Shown one piece after another: positions 1 through 8,927 of a DNA stretch of 64,000 bases; position 1 is the stretch's first letter, and each line of letters opens with the position of its first letter. The stretch spans positions 248,001 to 312,000 of the forward strand of contig CAVWBQ010000047.1 in the NCBI GenBank assembly GCA_963753225.1. The letters are read 5' to 3'. The notes beneath the pieces are model-generated. The model had not been told where the DNA came from and searched no databases. It saw only the letters and a list, made by a program, of their open reading frames with translations. Position numbers and translations under genes: made by a program. This stretch comes from Palsa-504 sp963753225 (GTDB lineage: Bacteria; Actinomycetota; Actinomycetes; Streptosporangiales; Streptosporangiaceae).

Positions 1-194
1 GTCACCGTGGACTTGCCCACGCCGGGGGACCCGGTCAGGCCGATGATCCTGGCCCTGCCGGTGTCCGGCAGAAGTTCCTTGATGACGATACGGACCTGAG
101 GTGACTCGTCTTCGACCAGCGAGATGAGCCGGGCGAGGGCGCGGACGTCCCCGGCCCGGGCCTTGCCCAGCTCGGCGGCGCTAGTCTCGTCCAC
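1..194 (-). CDS. meaB: MeaB/ArgK-family GTPase (methylmalonyl-CoA mutase chaperone), N-terminus only
   Basis: The window edge cuts this gene; about 64 N-terminal residues are visible. They run through a helical lead-in (motifs ARARAGDVRALARLIS-like and VEDESPQVRIVIKEL) into the P-loop GLTGSPGVGKST, which is the MeaB/ArgK Walker A sequence. Members of this family load and protect adenosylcobalamin-dependent methylmalonyl-CoA mutase using GTP. A GTG start 7 bases after the thiolase stop is chosen because it begins right after that gene ends and gives the usual short N-terminal extension. Position next to a thiolase and a methylmalonyl-CoA epimerase supports the propionate/methylmalonyl pathway role. 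The Mg-binding and base-recognition motifs lie outside the window. Confidence 0.85.
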   Translation of the reverse strand, partial: MDETSAAELGKARAGDVRALARLISLVEDESPQVRIVIKELLPDTGRARIIGLTGSPGVGKSTV

Positions 195-201
195 TGGCCG
201 G

Positions 202-1392
202 CTAGCCGCGCACCCGGAGCAGCAGCGCCTCGCCCTGGCCGCCACCGCCGCACAGGCCGGCCGCGCCGAGCCCGCCGCCGCGGCGGCCGAGTTCGTAACA
301 CAGGTGCACCGCGAGCCGGGCGCCGGAGGCCCCGATCGGGTGGCCGATCGCGATCGCGCCGCCGTTCACGTTCACCACGTCCGTACCGACCCCCAGCTCG
401 CGCATGGACTGCAGGGCCACCACCGCGAAGGCCTCGTTGATCTCGATCAGGTCGAGGTCGGAGACGCCAAGGCCCGCCTTGGCCAGGGCCTGCTTGATGG
501 CATTGGCCGGCTGGGAGTGCAGCGAGTTGTCCGGGCCTGCCACGCTGCCGTGCGTCCCGATCTGCGCCAGGGCGGGCAACCCGGCCCGTTCGGCATATTC
601 CGCGGACGTCACCACGACGGCGGCCGCACCGTCCGAGATCTGCGACGAGGTCCCGGCGGTGATCGTGCCGTCCTTGCCGAAGGCCGGCCTGAGCTTGGCC
701 AGCGTCTCGGCCGTGGCGCCCGGGCGGATGCCCTCGTCCCCGGTCACGGTGAGCGTCTCGCCTTTGCTGGACACGGGGACGCCGACGATCTCGGCGGCGA
801 ACAGGCCGTTCTTGGCGGCCGCGGCCGCCCGCTGGTGGGACATGGCCGCGAACTCGTCCTGCTGCTCGCGGGTGATGCCGAGCCGGCGCCCGCTCCGATC
901 GGTGGACTCGCCCATGGACAGGTGGTCGAACGCGTCGGTCAGGCCATCCAGCGCCATGGAGTCCTCCATCGTGACCGGCCCGTACTTGTAGCCGGCCCGG
1001 GAGTTCAGCAGCAGGTGCGGCGCCCTGGTCATGGACTCCATCCCGCCGGCCACCACGACATCGCACTCGCCCAGCCGGACCAGCTGCGACGCGAGCGCGA
1101 TGGCGTCCAGGCCGGACAGGCACACCTTGTTCACGGTGAGCGCGGGGATGGTCATCGGGAGGCCGGCCGCCACCGCGGCCTGCCGGGCGGTGATCTGGCC
1201 CGCGCCCGCCTGCAGCACCTGTCCCATGATCACGTACTCGACCTTCCCCGGTGCGAGGCCGGCCCGCTCGAGCGCCGCGGCGATCGCGACGCCGCCGAGC
1301 TCGGTGGCAGACTTGCTGGCGAGGGCTCCGAGCAGGCGGCCTACCGGTGTCCTCGCCGCGCCGACAATGACCGGCTGACGTGAGTCGCTCAT
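202..1392 (-). CDS. acetyl-CoA C-acetyltransferase (thiolase)
   Basis: A 396-residue thiolase of normal family length. The acyl-accepting cysteine is Cys91 in VNKVCLSG. Further thiolase signatures are INEAFA, the glycine-rich NGGAIAIGHPIGASG and the C-terminal CGGGGQGEA with the second active-site cysteine. It would condense or cleave acetoacetyl-CoA and related 3-ketoacyl-CoAs in the cytoplasm. It lies upstream of meaB on the same strand, 7 bases apart, so the two are probably co-transcribed, and is divergent from the epimerase gene. The same order (meaB, thiolase, epimerase, coiled-coil gene) is known from Streptomyces. Exact substrate (biosynthetic or degradative) cannot be read from sequence. 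Confidence 0.93.
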   Translation of the reverse strand: MSDSRQPVIVGAARTPVGRLLGALASKSATELGGVAIAAALERAGLAPGKVEYVIMGQVLQAGAGQITARQAAVAAGLPMTIPALTVNKVCLSGLDAIALASQLVRLGECDVVVAGGMESMTRAPHLLLNSRAGYKYGPVTMEDSMALDGLTDAFDHLSMGESTDRSGRRLGITREQQDEFAAMSHQRAAAAAKNGLFAAEIVGVPVSSKGETLTVTGDEGIRPGATAETLAKLRPAFGKDGTITAGTSSQISDGAAAVVVTSAEYAERAGLPALAQIGTHGSVAGPDNSLHSQPANAIKQALAKAGLGVSDLDLIEINEAFAVVALQSMRELGVGTDVVNVNGGAIAIGHPIGASGARLAVHLCYELGRRGGGLGAAGLCGGGGQGEALLLRVRG

Positions 1393-1428
1393 GTCTGCAA
1401 CGATACCTAGTGGTATCCGGAAGGAAAT

Positions 1429-1881
1429 ATGGTGCTACCTCTGCTGACCCGCATCGATCACGTCGGCATCGCCTGCCGTGACCTGGACCGGACGGTGGCG
1501 TTGTACCAGGCCACGTTCGGCCTCGAGGTGGCGAGCCTGGAGGTCCACGAGGAGCAGGGCGTACGCGAGGCCATGCTCCGGGTGGGGGCCCCGGCGGTGT
1601 CCGTGGCGGGCGTGCGGCCTGGTTACGTCCAGCTGCTCGAGCCGCTGTCGCCCGACACCCCTGTCGGCAAGTTCCTGGCCCGGCGCGGCGAGGGGCTCCA
1701 CCACGTCGGATACGAGGTCAGCGACATCGGGCAGGCCCTCGCCGAGGTGGCAGGGACCGGCATCAGGCTGGTCGACGAGCGGCCCAGGCACGGCTCCATG
1801 GGGGCCTCCATCGCCTTCCTGCACCCGGCCGATCTGGGGGGCGTGCTGACCGAGCTCGTACAGTGCGCCGCCGCACTGTGA
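1429..1881 (+). CDS. mce: methylmalonyl-CoA epimerase
   Basis: A 150-residue vicinal-oxygen-chelate (glyoxalase-fold) protein with two babbab modules. It opens with RIDHVGIACRDLDRTVALY and carries the second metal-binding histidine in GLHHVGYEV and a C-terminal glutamate in GVLTELVQ, which fits methylmalonyl-CoA epimerase. It interconverts (2R)- and (2S)-methylmalonyl-CoA between propionyl-CoA carboxylase and the B12-dependent mutase. The ATG start is preceded by AAGGAA at a workable distance. The neighbouring meaB gene for the mutase chaperone strengthens the call over a generic VOC protein. Confidence 0.9.
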   Translation: MVLPLLTRIDHVGIACRDLDRTVALYQATFGLEVASLEVHEEQGVREAMLRVGAPAVSVAGVRPGYVQLLEPLSPDTPVGKFLARRGEGLHHVGYEVSDIGQALAEVAGTGIRLVDERPRHGSMGASIAFLHPADLGGVLTELVQCAAAL

Positions 1882-2060
1882 TGCCCCATACTGTCGATAA
1901 GGTGATTTAACAGGACGGATAGGATAGAGAACTCCGAAGGGCCCGCCAAATCACCCGAGTAAGAGTAGTCTGCCTGTCACCGGGCGAGAGTCGTACCCGC
2001 CATGGCTGACACCCGCCGTAAAAATTCCGTCGCCTTCACGTCTAGCCAGGATTAGGCCAT

Positions 2061-3509
2061 ATGCAATCGGACATTGACGCCCAGCTGACCAACTTCTTCG
2101 AGGAGGCCCCGCCGCGCGAGTTCGCGACGGTGATGCGGGGCTACGACCGCCATCAGGTCGATGAGCACATCAGGCAGATCGAAGCCGAAGTGCGCCAGCA
2201 CCGCGAGCAAACCCAGTCCATGAAGCAGCAGCTGACGGACGCGCACCGCCAGATCCAGGAGCAGGAACGCCCGACCTACTCCGGTCTTGGTGCCCGCATT
2301 GAGCAGCTGCTCAGGCTGGCCGAGGAGCAGGCCACCGAGCTCGTCCAGGCGGCCAGGTCGGAAGCGAACGAGATCAAGGCCGCGGCCAAGGTCGACGCGG
2401 CTGAGTTCCGCGCCGCCGCCGAGAACGAGGCCTCCGAGCTGCGTGCCAACGCCAAGCGTGAGACCGACGATCTGCGGGGCGCGGCCGAGCGGGAGGCCGA
2501 CTCGATCCGGACCACTGCCCGGCGCGAGGCCGACGAGTTGACCAACACTACCGAGCGCGAGGTGGCCAAGCTCCGGGCCACGGCGGACCACGAGGTCGCG
2601 GACAAGCGGGCCGGGGCCGAGCGTGACATCGCCAAGCTGCGGACCAGCACCGAGCGCGAAGTGGCCCAGCTGAAGGCGACCGCCAAGCGGGAGCGGGACG
2701 AGATCCTCACCACCTCCAAGCGGCAGGCTGACGAGATGCGCAGCCAGGCGCAGCGGATCCTGGAGGAGAGCGAAGCCCAGCGGGCCCAGTCCGAGGCCGA
2801 GTTCGAGATCCAGCTCGCGGCGCGCCGCGAAGAGGCCGAGCGCCAGGAGGCCGAGCGGCTCTCCGCCGCCCAGTCCGCCACGCAGAAGCTCGTGTCCGAG
2901 GCTGAGCAGCGGGCGTCGACCGCCGAGCAGCGGGCCGCCAAGGCTTCCGCGCAGGCCGACCAGACCCGGCGCGACGCCGACTCGCACGCCCGGCAACTGG
3001 TCAGCAACGCCAAGAAGAACGCCGACCAGATCGTCAGCGGGGCCAAGTCCCAGGCCGATCAGCTGCTCGCCGAGACCAAGGCCGACGCCGAGCGCAGGCG
3101 CGTGGCCGCGCAGCGCGAGGTCGACGAGCTCACCAGGCAGAAGGACAGCATCGCCACCCACCTGGCGCAGGTGCGCCAGCTGCTCGGCGGCCAGCTGCCC
3201 GGCATGGACGCCGCCGCCGCGATGCAGGCATCGGCGCCCAAGCCCGCCATCGCGGCCGAGCCGACCCCGGTCGCTCCCGTGACCCAGGCGGTTCCGGCCA
3301 GCGCGCCGCGCAACGGCAACGGCGGCCCGGCGGCCCCCACCGCCGTGCAGCCCGCCCAGTCGGCCGCGCACCAGGTTACCCAGGTCTCGGCGCCGCCCAC
3401 CGCGGCGCAGCAGCGGCCCGCCAACGGCGGCTCGCCCGCCGCGACCCAGGCCAACGCCAAGCAGGCCGTCAACGGCAAGGAAGACGACGAGGACTGGTGG
3501 ACTGAGTAA
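2061..3509 (+). CDS. Scy/FilP-like coiled-coil polarity protein with DivIVA-type N-terminus
   Basis: A 482-residue protein. Residues about 15-60 form a DivIVA-like segment (FATVMRGYDRHQVDEHI), then about 320 residues of nearly uninterrupted alanine/glutamate/arginine heptad coiled coil, then a Pro/Ala/Gln-rich flexible tail ending in EDDEDWWTE. In Streptomyces the genes scy and filp, which organise tip growth with DivIVA, lie next to the same epimerase/thiolase/meaB genes. This one has the Scy-type motif GLGARIEQLLRLAEEQA. It is longer than FilP and much shorter than Scy, so I call it a family member rather than naming one. It probably forms filaments at the cell pole. A strong hairpin follows the stop codon. 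Confidence 0.8.
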   Translation: MQSDIDAQLTNFFEEAPPREFATVMRGYDRHQVDEHIRQIEAEVRQHREQTQSMKQQLTDAHRQIQEQERPTYSGLGARIEQLLRLAEEQATELVQAARSEANEIKAAAKVDAAEFRAAAENEASELRANAKRETDDLRGAAEREADSIRTTARREADELTNTTEREVAKLRATADHEVADKRAGAERDIAKLRTSTEREVAQLKATAKRERDEILTTSKRQADEMRSQAQRILEESEAQRAQSEAEFEIQLAARREEAERQEAERLSAAQSATQKLVSEAEQRASTAEQRAAKASAQADQTRRDADSHARQLVSNAKKNADQIVSGAKSQADQLLAETKADAERRRVAAQREVDELTRQKDSIATHLAQVRQLLGGQLPGMDAAAAMQASAPKPAIAAEPTPVAPVTQAVPASAPRNGNGGPAAPTAVQPAQSAAHQVTQVSAPPTAAQQRPANGGSPAATQANAKQAVNGKEDDEDWWTE

Positions 3510-3520
3510 CCGCCTTTGAC

Positions 3521-3551
3521 GAAGGCGCGCGCCGGACCGGCGCGCGCCTTC
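3521..3551. terminator. strong GC hairpin terminator, bidirectional
   Basis: The two arms 3521-3535 and 3537-3551 are perfect reverse complements (GAAGGCGCGCGCCGG). Folded realistically it is a 13-bp stem with a 5-base loop. It lies between the convergent coiled-coil gene and the phosphodiesterase gene and can serve both. No U-tract follows on the + side. Confidence 0.8.
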
Positions 3552-3560
3552 GCTTGCTGC

Positions 3561-4052
3561 TCAGGTGACCGGGACGATGCTGGCCTCGATCAGGCGGCAG
3601 TCCTCGATCCGGAGCAGGCCGAGCGTGCCGCGCGGCTGGCGCCTGCGGTCGGTAGGCGATCCCGGGTTGAAGATCCGCAGCCCCGGTGAGGACTCGTCGA
3701 GCGGGATGTGGGAGTGCCCGAACACCACGAGGTTCGCCACGGGGAACCTGCGGCGCAGCCGCGTCAGCCGCCCGGCCGCCGCTCCGCTGTCGTGCACCAT
3801 CGCCACGCTGAGGCCGTCCAGGTCGAGTTCGGCGGTCCGCGGCGCGCCCCATTCGGCAACGTCGGGGCCGTCGTTGTTGCCGAGCACGGCCGTGACCGGG
3901 GCGTACTCCGCCAGTTCGGTGAGGACCACGGCGGTGCAGACGTCGCCCGCGTGCAGGATGCGATCGGCTAGGCGCAGGTGTTCGGCCACCCGGGGCGGGC
4001 AGACCCGCCACCGCCGCGGCGCGTGAGTGTCAGCCAGGACGACGACCTGCAC
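3561..4052 (-). CDS. YfcE/MJ0936-type metallophosphoesterase
   Basis: A 163-residue calcineurin-like phosphoesterase with the complete metal-ligand series in order: ADTHA near the N-terminus, HAGDV, GNNDG, VHDSG, GHSHIP and NPGSPTDRR. This is the compact YfcE/MJ0936 subfamily, which hydrolyses phosphodiesters in vitro; the natural substrate is unknown. The start is GTG. It is convergent with the coiled-coil gene across a shared terminator. No membrane segment or signal peptide is visible, so it is cytoplasmic. Confidence 0.88.
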   Translation of the reverse strand: MQVVVLADTHAPRRWRVCPPRVAEHLRLADRILHAGDVCTAVVLTELAEYAPVTAVLGNNDGPDVAEWGAPRTAELDLDGLSVAMVHDSGAAAGRLTRLRRRFPVANLVVFGHSHIPLDESSPGLRIFNPGSPTDRRRQPRGTLGLLRIEDCRLIEASIVPVT

Positions 4053-4106
4053 GGCACCATTCTCGCTGGTCGCCTGCTCGGGCCTCCCACGCCGGCATCG
4101 CGCTTG

Positions 4107-4172
4107 TTACTCGCGCGGCTTCTCCTCGCGCGGCTTCTCCTCGCGCGGTTCTTCCGGGCGGCGCGACGTCAT
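4107..4172 (-). other. possible coupled 21-codon ORF of acidic/basic repeats
   Basis: The stop codon of the small membrane-protein gene overlaps an ATG (ATGA at 4169-4172) that opens a 21-codon frame built on repeated EEKPR units, encoded by direct DNA repeats at about 4107-4150. The frame reads MTSRRPEEPREEKPR then repeats and stops. It may be a real coupled mini-protein, or the lost C-terminal tail of the upstream gene after a frameshift. No homology can be claimed. Confidence 0.3.
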
Positions 4173-4441
4173 GTCGGCGTAGTATCTCCTGGCTCGTCCA
4201 CGTGGCGGGTGTCGACGTCGTGGATCGTCGGCATGACCGAGGTGAGCGCCCCGCTGACCTGTTCGGCCGCCTTCCGCCGTCTGTGCTTGACCTCCGCGCT
4301 CGCCGCGGCGGCGTAGAGCCGCCGGGTGGCATCCATGCGGCGGCGCTCGCGTTTGATCGCCTTGATCGCCCGGTCGACGGCGGCGGCCAGCAGGCAAACG
4401 AAGAGGACAACAAGGACAGCGATCAGGATTCGCACGGGCAT
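4169..4441 (-). CDS. small single-pass membrane protein, unknown function
   Basis: A 90-residue protein from the ATG at 4441. It has one N-terminal membrane helix (VRILIAVLVVLFVCLLAAAV) followed by a strongly basic stretch (KAIKRERRRMDATRR), which predicts N-out/C-in topology by the positive-inside rule, and then a soluble tail of about 50 residues. In-frame GTG/TTG codons 54 and 66 bases upstream could extend it by about 18-22 residues; the ATG is preferred because GGAACGGAAG precedes it and the helix then begins at the N-terminus. I do not recognise the family. It stands alone between the phosphodiesterase and a NYN-domain gene. Confidence 0.55.
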   Translation of the reverse strand: MPVRILIAVLVVLFVCLLAAAVDRAIKAIKRERRRMDATRRLYAAAASAEVKHRRRKAAEQVSGALTSVMPTIHDVDTRHVDEPGDTTPT

Positions 4442-4670
4442 CTTCCGTTCCGGCTTCCGGGCCACGGTGATGAGCCCAGTAAAGCCGGTGCTCACAGGAT
4501 TTTCCAAACCGCACTTATGCGCCTAACTCGGGCGGGTGCGGCTTTCTGACTGCTACGATGCTCGCTCCGGCGCCCGAGTGTGCCGGCCTGAAAGGGGAAG
4601 TGGGGCCACCCGGTTGAACGGGCCGGGTGGCCCGAACACCCCTCGCGACCAGGATCGACGCGGGTCCGGC

Positions 4671-5231
4671 TCAGCCGCGCAGCAGGCCGAGCAGCCAGCT
4701 GGGGCCGAGGATCTCCGCGCCGGCCGCCACGCACCGCTCGCGCAGCCCGCGATCGGCGGTCACGACCACGCGCCGCCCGGGCAGTTCGCGCACCACCGCC
4801 ACGATCGCGTCGTCCCCCGAGCCACGCGCCTGAACCACGCGCACCTCCCCCGGCCGCGGCGGCCCCGGTGCCGCGTCCAGCGTGCCCGGTGCCGCGCCTG
4901 GCGTGCCCGGTGGCGTGCCCGGTGCCGCGCCTGGCGTGCCCGCGGTGGCCGGATCCGCTGAGGCCAGGCGAGCGGCGGCGGCCTTGGCCGCGCCCTCCAG
5001 CACCATGACGAAGGCAGGACTCGCCTGGCCGGCCTCGTCCGCCGGACCGGGCGCCTCAGCCGCGCCGCGCCCGTCCGGCAAGATGGCACGGCCGCTCGAG
5101 GCCAGCGCGACGATCTGGGCGTGCAGCCTGACCGCGGCCCCGGCCCGGTCCCGCCACCAGCCGTCCGGACGTGAACCCATCACGTTGGCGACGTCTACGA
5201 CGATTGTCACCTGTTGCCCGCCGATTCCCAT
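4671..5231 (-). CDS. NYN-domain (PIN-like) predicted RNase
   Basis: A 186-residue protein. The N-terminus TIVVDVANVMGSRPDGWW carries the first acidic residue of the NYN/PIN active site. The C-terminal half has GSGDDAIVAVV and VVVTADRGLRERC, the other conserved acidic positions, so the catalytic set looks complete. The two halves are separated by a long Pro/Gly/Ala linker with tandem GTPGAAPGTP-type repeats (about residues 90-125), which is encoded by DNA repeats near 4875-4945. NYN proteins act on RNA; the target is unknown. The ATG has a GGAGG only two bases upstream, unusually close. It is divergent from sppA, 25 bases apart. Confidence 0.7.
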   Translation of the reverse strand: MGIGGQQVTIVVDVANVMGSRPDGWWRDRAGAAVRLHAQIVALASSGRAILPDGRGAAEAPGPADEAGQASPAFVMVLEGAAKAAAARLASADPATAGTPGAAPGTPPGTPGAAPGTLDAAPGPPRPGEVRVVQARGSGDDAIVAVVRELPGRRVVVTADRGLRERCVAAGAEILGPSWLLGLLRG

Positions 5232-5256
5232 CTCCTCCGCACCGTAAGCTGGCCGC

Positions 5257-6984
5257 ATGGCAGACGTGAAACTCGCCCGGCAACTCACCGAACAGGTCAC
5301 CAGGCTACGGCAGCGCCAGACGGCGCCGCTGATTCTCGAGCTCGACCTGACCGACGGGATCGGCGAGGGCCCGGTCAGCGATCCGCTGTCCGCGATCATG
5401 TCCTGGCGCAGGGCGCGGCTGCAAGACATCATCGAGGGCCTTCGGCGCGCGCGCCAGGACAACCGGGTCCGCGCCCTCGTGGTCAAGGTGGGCGGCGGCA
5501 GGATCGGGCTGGCCCGGATGCAGGAGCTGCGCGAGGCGATCGGCGCGTTCCGCGAGTCGGGCAAGCTCACCGTGGCCTGGTCCGAGACCTTCGGCGAGTT
5601 CACCCACGGCAATGTGCCTTATTACCTGGCCACCGCGTTCGACCGGATCTACCTGCAGCCCTCGGGCTCAGTCGGGCTCACCGGGGTGGCGGTCGAGCAG
5701 TTGTTCCTGCACGACGCCCTGGCCAAGGCAGGCGTCGCCTTTCAGAGCGCTAAACGGTACGAGTACAAGTCGGCTGCCGATAACCTGACCGAACGCGGCT
5801 TCACCGAGCCCGCCAGGGAGGCCGCCGAGCGCCTGGCCGAATCGGTCGCCGAGCAGATCATCGCCGCCATCGCGGAGCGCCGCGGCAAGACCGCGGAGCA
5901 AGCCCGCGCGCTGCTCGACCGGGGGCCGTTCCTGGCCGAGGACGCCCTGGCCGAGGGCCTGGTCGACACGCTCGCCTACCGGGACGAGGTCTACGCCAAC
6001 GTCCGCAAGGAGGCCGGGCCCGACGCGATCTTGCAGTACGTCGCCCGCTACCAGCGGTCGCATGTGCTGGCCCAGCGAGCGAAGAAACTGCCCAACCCGC
6101 GCGAACGGTTCGTCGCGGTGATCTACGCGTCCGGGCCGATCAGGCAGGGCCGCAGCGGCCGGGGCCCGCTGAGCGGCAGCTCGATGGGCTCGGACACGGT
6201 GGCGGCCGCGCTGCGCTCGGCGACCTCGGACGAGCGGGTCCGCGCCGTGCTGCTGCGGGTCAACAGCCCCGGCGGGTCAGCCGTCGCGTCGGACACGATC
6301 TGGCGCGAGGTGGTCAGGACCCGCGCGGCGGGCAAGCCGGTCGTGGTGTCGATGGGCGACGTGGCGGCCTCCGGCGGGTACTACATCTCGATGGCGGCCG
6401 ACGTCATCGTGGCGCAGCCGGGCACGCTGACCGGGTCGATCGGCGTGATCACGGGTAAGCCCGTGTTCGAGGAGGCGTTCGGGCGGATCGGCATCACCAC
6501 CGATTCGGTGTCGGTAGGCCGGGGCGCGACCATGTTCGCCCCCACGCACCCGTTCAGCGAGGACGAGTGGCAGCGGATCAACCACTGGCTCGACGCGATC
6601 TACCGCGACTTCACCGAGAAGGTGGCCTCCGGCCGCCGGATGGCGGTGGAGCAGGTGCACGAGATCGCCAGGGGGCGGGTCTGGACCGGCGCCGACGCGG
6701 CGCGCAACGGCCTGGTCGACGAGCTCGGCGGGATGTCGGCCGCGGCCGGGATCGCCCGCCGCCGGGCCGGGCTGCCCGCCAACGCGCCGCTGCGCGCCTA
6801 CCCGCGGATGACCCCGTTCGACCAGCTGCGCGCGCCGGAGTCGAGCGAGTCCCGCCCGGCCGCCGCGGCCACGCTGGACCTCCGCTTCGCCGACGCCTGG
6901 GGCCCAGCCTGGCGGTTCGCCGCCCAGGCGGGCCTGTCGCCGTACGGACCGCTGATCCTGCCGGGCCGGTGGATCATAAGTTGA
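5257..6984 (+). CDS. sppA: SppA-like S49 family serine protease
   Basis: A 575-residue tandem-domain S49 peptidase, close in length to the E. coli SppA class. The catalytic lysine is Lys171 in RYEYKSAADN and the nucleophile is Ser372 in DVAASGGYYISM, so the dyad is split between the two repeats as in SppA. Unlike E. coli SppA there is no N-terminal membrane helix, so it may be cytoplasmic or peripheral. The family degrades cleaved signal peptides and misfolded membrane fragments. Its stop overlaps the TTG start of the flavin reductase gene (TTGA), which indicates translational coupling. Confidence 0.88.
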   Translation: MADVKLARQLTEQVTRLRQRQTAPLILELDLTDGIGEGPVSDPLSAIMSWRRARLQDIIEGLRRARQDNRVRALVVKVGGGRIGLARMQELREAIGAFRESGKLTVAWSETFGEFTHGNVPYYLATAFDRIYLQPSGSVGLTGVAVEQLFLHDALAKAGVAFQSAKRYEYKSAADNLTERGFTEPAREAAERLAESVAEQIIAAIAERRGKTAEQARALLDRGPFLAEDALAEGLVDTLAYRDEVYANVRKEAGPDAILQYVARYQRSHVLAQRAKKLPNPRERFVAVIYASGPIRQGRSGRGPLSGSSMGSDTVAAALRSATSDERVRAVLLRVNSPGGSAVASDTIWREVVRTRAAGKPVVVSMGDVAASGGYYISMAADVIVAQPGTLTGSIGVITGKPVFEEAFGRIGITTDSVSVGRGATMFAPTHPFSEDEWQRINHWLDAIYRDFTEKVASGRRMAVEQVHEIARGRVWTGADAARNGLVDELGGMSAAAGIARRRAGLPANAPLRAYPRMTPFDQLRAPESSESRPAAAATLDLRFADAWGPAWRFAAQAGLSPYGPLILPGRWIIS

Positions 6985-7505
6985 CCGAACGAACCTGGCC
7001 AGACGCGGCAGCGGACCTGGCGGGGGCGTGGGCGGCGGCGTGGGCGGGCGCGGTCACGCTGGTGACGGTGGCGGACGGGCGGGACGACATCGGGGCGACG
7101 GTCAGCTCGTTCAGCCCGGTGTCGGCGGAGCCGCCGCTGGTGCTGATGTCCCTGCTGTCCGGTTCATATCCGGCGGAGCTATTCACCCGCCCGGATGAGC
7201 CGGTCACGCGGTTCGCGGTGACGCTACTCTCGGCCGGGCAGCGGGTGCTGGCCGGGCGGTTCGCCGCCGCCGGACGGCCCGGTGCCCGGCTGATGCTCGA
7301 CGACGTGCCTCACCGGCGCGGGCCCCACTCCCAGGCGCTGATCCCGGAGGGCGGCCTGGCCGCGCTGGAGTGCGCGGCGGAGCGGCTGGTCACCGCGGGG
7401 GACCACATCCTGGTCATCGCGGGCGTCGCCGGCGCGGTGTACGTGGCCGGCTCGGGCGAGCCGCTGATCAGGTTCCGCGGCCGCTACCTGCCCGCCAGGG
7501 GTTAG
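6981..7505 (+). CDS. flavin reductase-like domain protein
   Basis: A 174-residue protein starting at a TTG that overlaps the sppA stop by four bases. The fold signature is that of the HpaC/ActVB flavin-reductase-like family: WAGAVTLVTVADG, GATVSSFSPVSAEPPLVLMS and a late FRGRYLP. Such proteins bind FMN and supply reduced flavin to a monooxygenase, or act as stand-alone FMN proteins. No monooxygenase lies nearby, so the partner is unknown. The 3' end overlaps the convergent hutI gene by four bases. Confidence 0.78.
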   Translation: MTERTWPDAAADLAGAWAAAWAGAVTLVTVADGRDDIGATVSSFSPVSAEPPLVLMSLLSGSYPAELFTRPDEPVTRFAVTLLSAGQRVLAGRFAAAGRPGARLMLDDVPHRRGPHSQALIPEGGLAALECAAERLVTAGDHILVIAGVAGAVYVAGSGEPLIRFRGRYLPARG

Positions 7506-8716
7506 GGAACCGAGCCCGCGACCAGGGTGCCCGCCTGCCAGACGGCGGCGATCTGGGGGACGCCGGGGCGGTAGGCCAGGTAGGCGTGCGACGGCGCGTC
7601 CAGCAGGATCAGGTCGGCTCGGGCACCGACGCCGAGATGGCCGATGTCGGTCCGGCGCAGCGCCCGGGCGCCGCCCGCGGTGGCGGCCCAGACCGCTTCT
7701 TCGGTGGTCATCCGCATCTCGCGCACGGCTAGGGCGATGCAGAACGGCATGCTGGACGTGAACGAGGAGCCTGGGTTGCAGTCGGTGGCGAGGGCCACGG
7801 TGGCGCCCGCGTCGAGCAGCCGGCGTGCCTGCGGGAACGGCTGCCTGCAGCTGAACTCCACGCCGGGCAGCAGGGTCGCGACCACCGAGGTGGATACGAG
7901 CGCGTCCACGTCGTCGTCGGTCAGGAACGTGCAGTGGTCCGCCGACGCGGCGCCGGCCTCGGCCGCGACCCGGACGCCGGGGCCCGGGCCGAGCTGGTTG
8001 GCGTGCACGCGGGCCTCCAGGCCCGCGGCCTGGCCCGCCGCGAGCACCGCGGCGGCCTCGTCCGCGCCGAACGCCCCGTCCTCGCAGAACACGTCGACCC
8101 AGCGGGCCGACGGCGCGCAGGCGTCCAGCATCGGCCCGCACACCAGGTCGACGTAGCCGACCGGGTCGGCGGCGAACTCGGGCGGCACGACGTGCGCGCC
8201 GAGGTAGGTGACCTCGGGGGTGACCTCGGCGGCCAGCGCGAGCCCGCGTGCCTCGTCCGGCACGGTGAGCCCGTACCCGGACTTGCACTCGAACGTGGTC
8301 GTGCCCTGGCGGAGCATCTCGGCCACCAGCCTCCGCAGGTTGGCGCGGAGCACCGCGTCGGAAGCGGCGCGGGTGGCCTCGACCGTGCCCATGATTCCGC
8401 CTGCCCGGTACGGCCGGCCCGCCATCCGGGCGGCGAACTCCGCACTGCGTTCCCCGGCGAAGACCAGATGCGCGTGCGAGTCGGCGAACCCGGGCAGCAC
8501 GGCCCGCCCGGCCGCGTCCACCACCGTGTCGGCGGCGGGCGCCCGCGCAGCCGGGCCGGTCCAGGCCACCTTGCCCTCGGCGATGACCAGCGCCGCGCGG
8601 GTCATCGAGGCGAAAGAACCCTGCTTGCCGTCGTTGGACCCGCCGTCGTTGGGCTCGCCGTCGTTGCTGACCAGTTCACCGATCCCGGTGATCAGCGTGC
8701 TTTCCGCGTCGGACAC
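7502..8716 (-). CDS. hutI: imidazolonepropionase
   Basis: A 404-residue amidohydrolase-superfamily enzyme with the imidazolonepropionase signatures: metal-binding DSHAHLVFAG, ECKSGYG, LGAHVVPPE, CEDGAF, HANQLGPG, DHC and ATDCNPGS. It converts 4-imidazolone-5-propanoate to N-formimino-L-glutamate in histidine degradation. The N-terminal 35 residues contain a short NDG repeat not typical of the family. The usual neighbour hutH survives upstream only as a fragment, so this hutI may work with hutH/hutU encoded elsewhere or be on its way out. Confidence 0.92.
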   Translation of the reverse strand: MSDAESTLITGIGELVSNDGEPNDGGSNDGKQGSFASMTRAALVIAEGKVAWTGPAARAPAADTVVDAAGRAVLPGFADSHAHLVFAGERSAEFAARMAGRPYRAGGIMGTVEATRAASDAVLRANLRRLVAEMLRQGTTTFECKSGYGLTVPDEARGLALAAEVTPEVTYLGAHVVPPEFAADPVGYVDLVCGPMLDACAPSARWVDVFCEDGAFGADEAAAVLAAGQAAGLEARVHANQLGPGPGVRVAAEAGAASADHCTFLTDDDVDALVSTSVVATLLPGVEFSCRQPFPQARRLLDAGATVALATDCNPGSSFTSSMPFCIALAVREMRMTTEEAVWAATAGGARALRRTDIGHLGVGARADLILLDAPSHAYLAYRPGVPQIAAVWQAGTLVAGSVP

Positions 8717-8927
8717 AGCACAAGCTTCCCACTAGCTTGCCCGCGCAGCCCGGGCGGCCGGGCCCCCGCGGTCCGGGCGGCCACGCCCACTCGAGCACCC
8801 CTCAATTCCCGCCCCCGCTCCCAGCCCACTCTCCCCAGTCCCAGCCCCCGCTCCCATCACGCCAGCACCAGCACCCCACGCGGCCGAACCGTAGCCGCAG
8901 CGGCGGCGGCACAGGGCGGCGGCGGTT

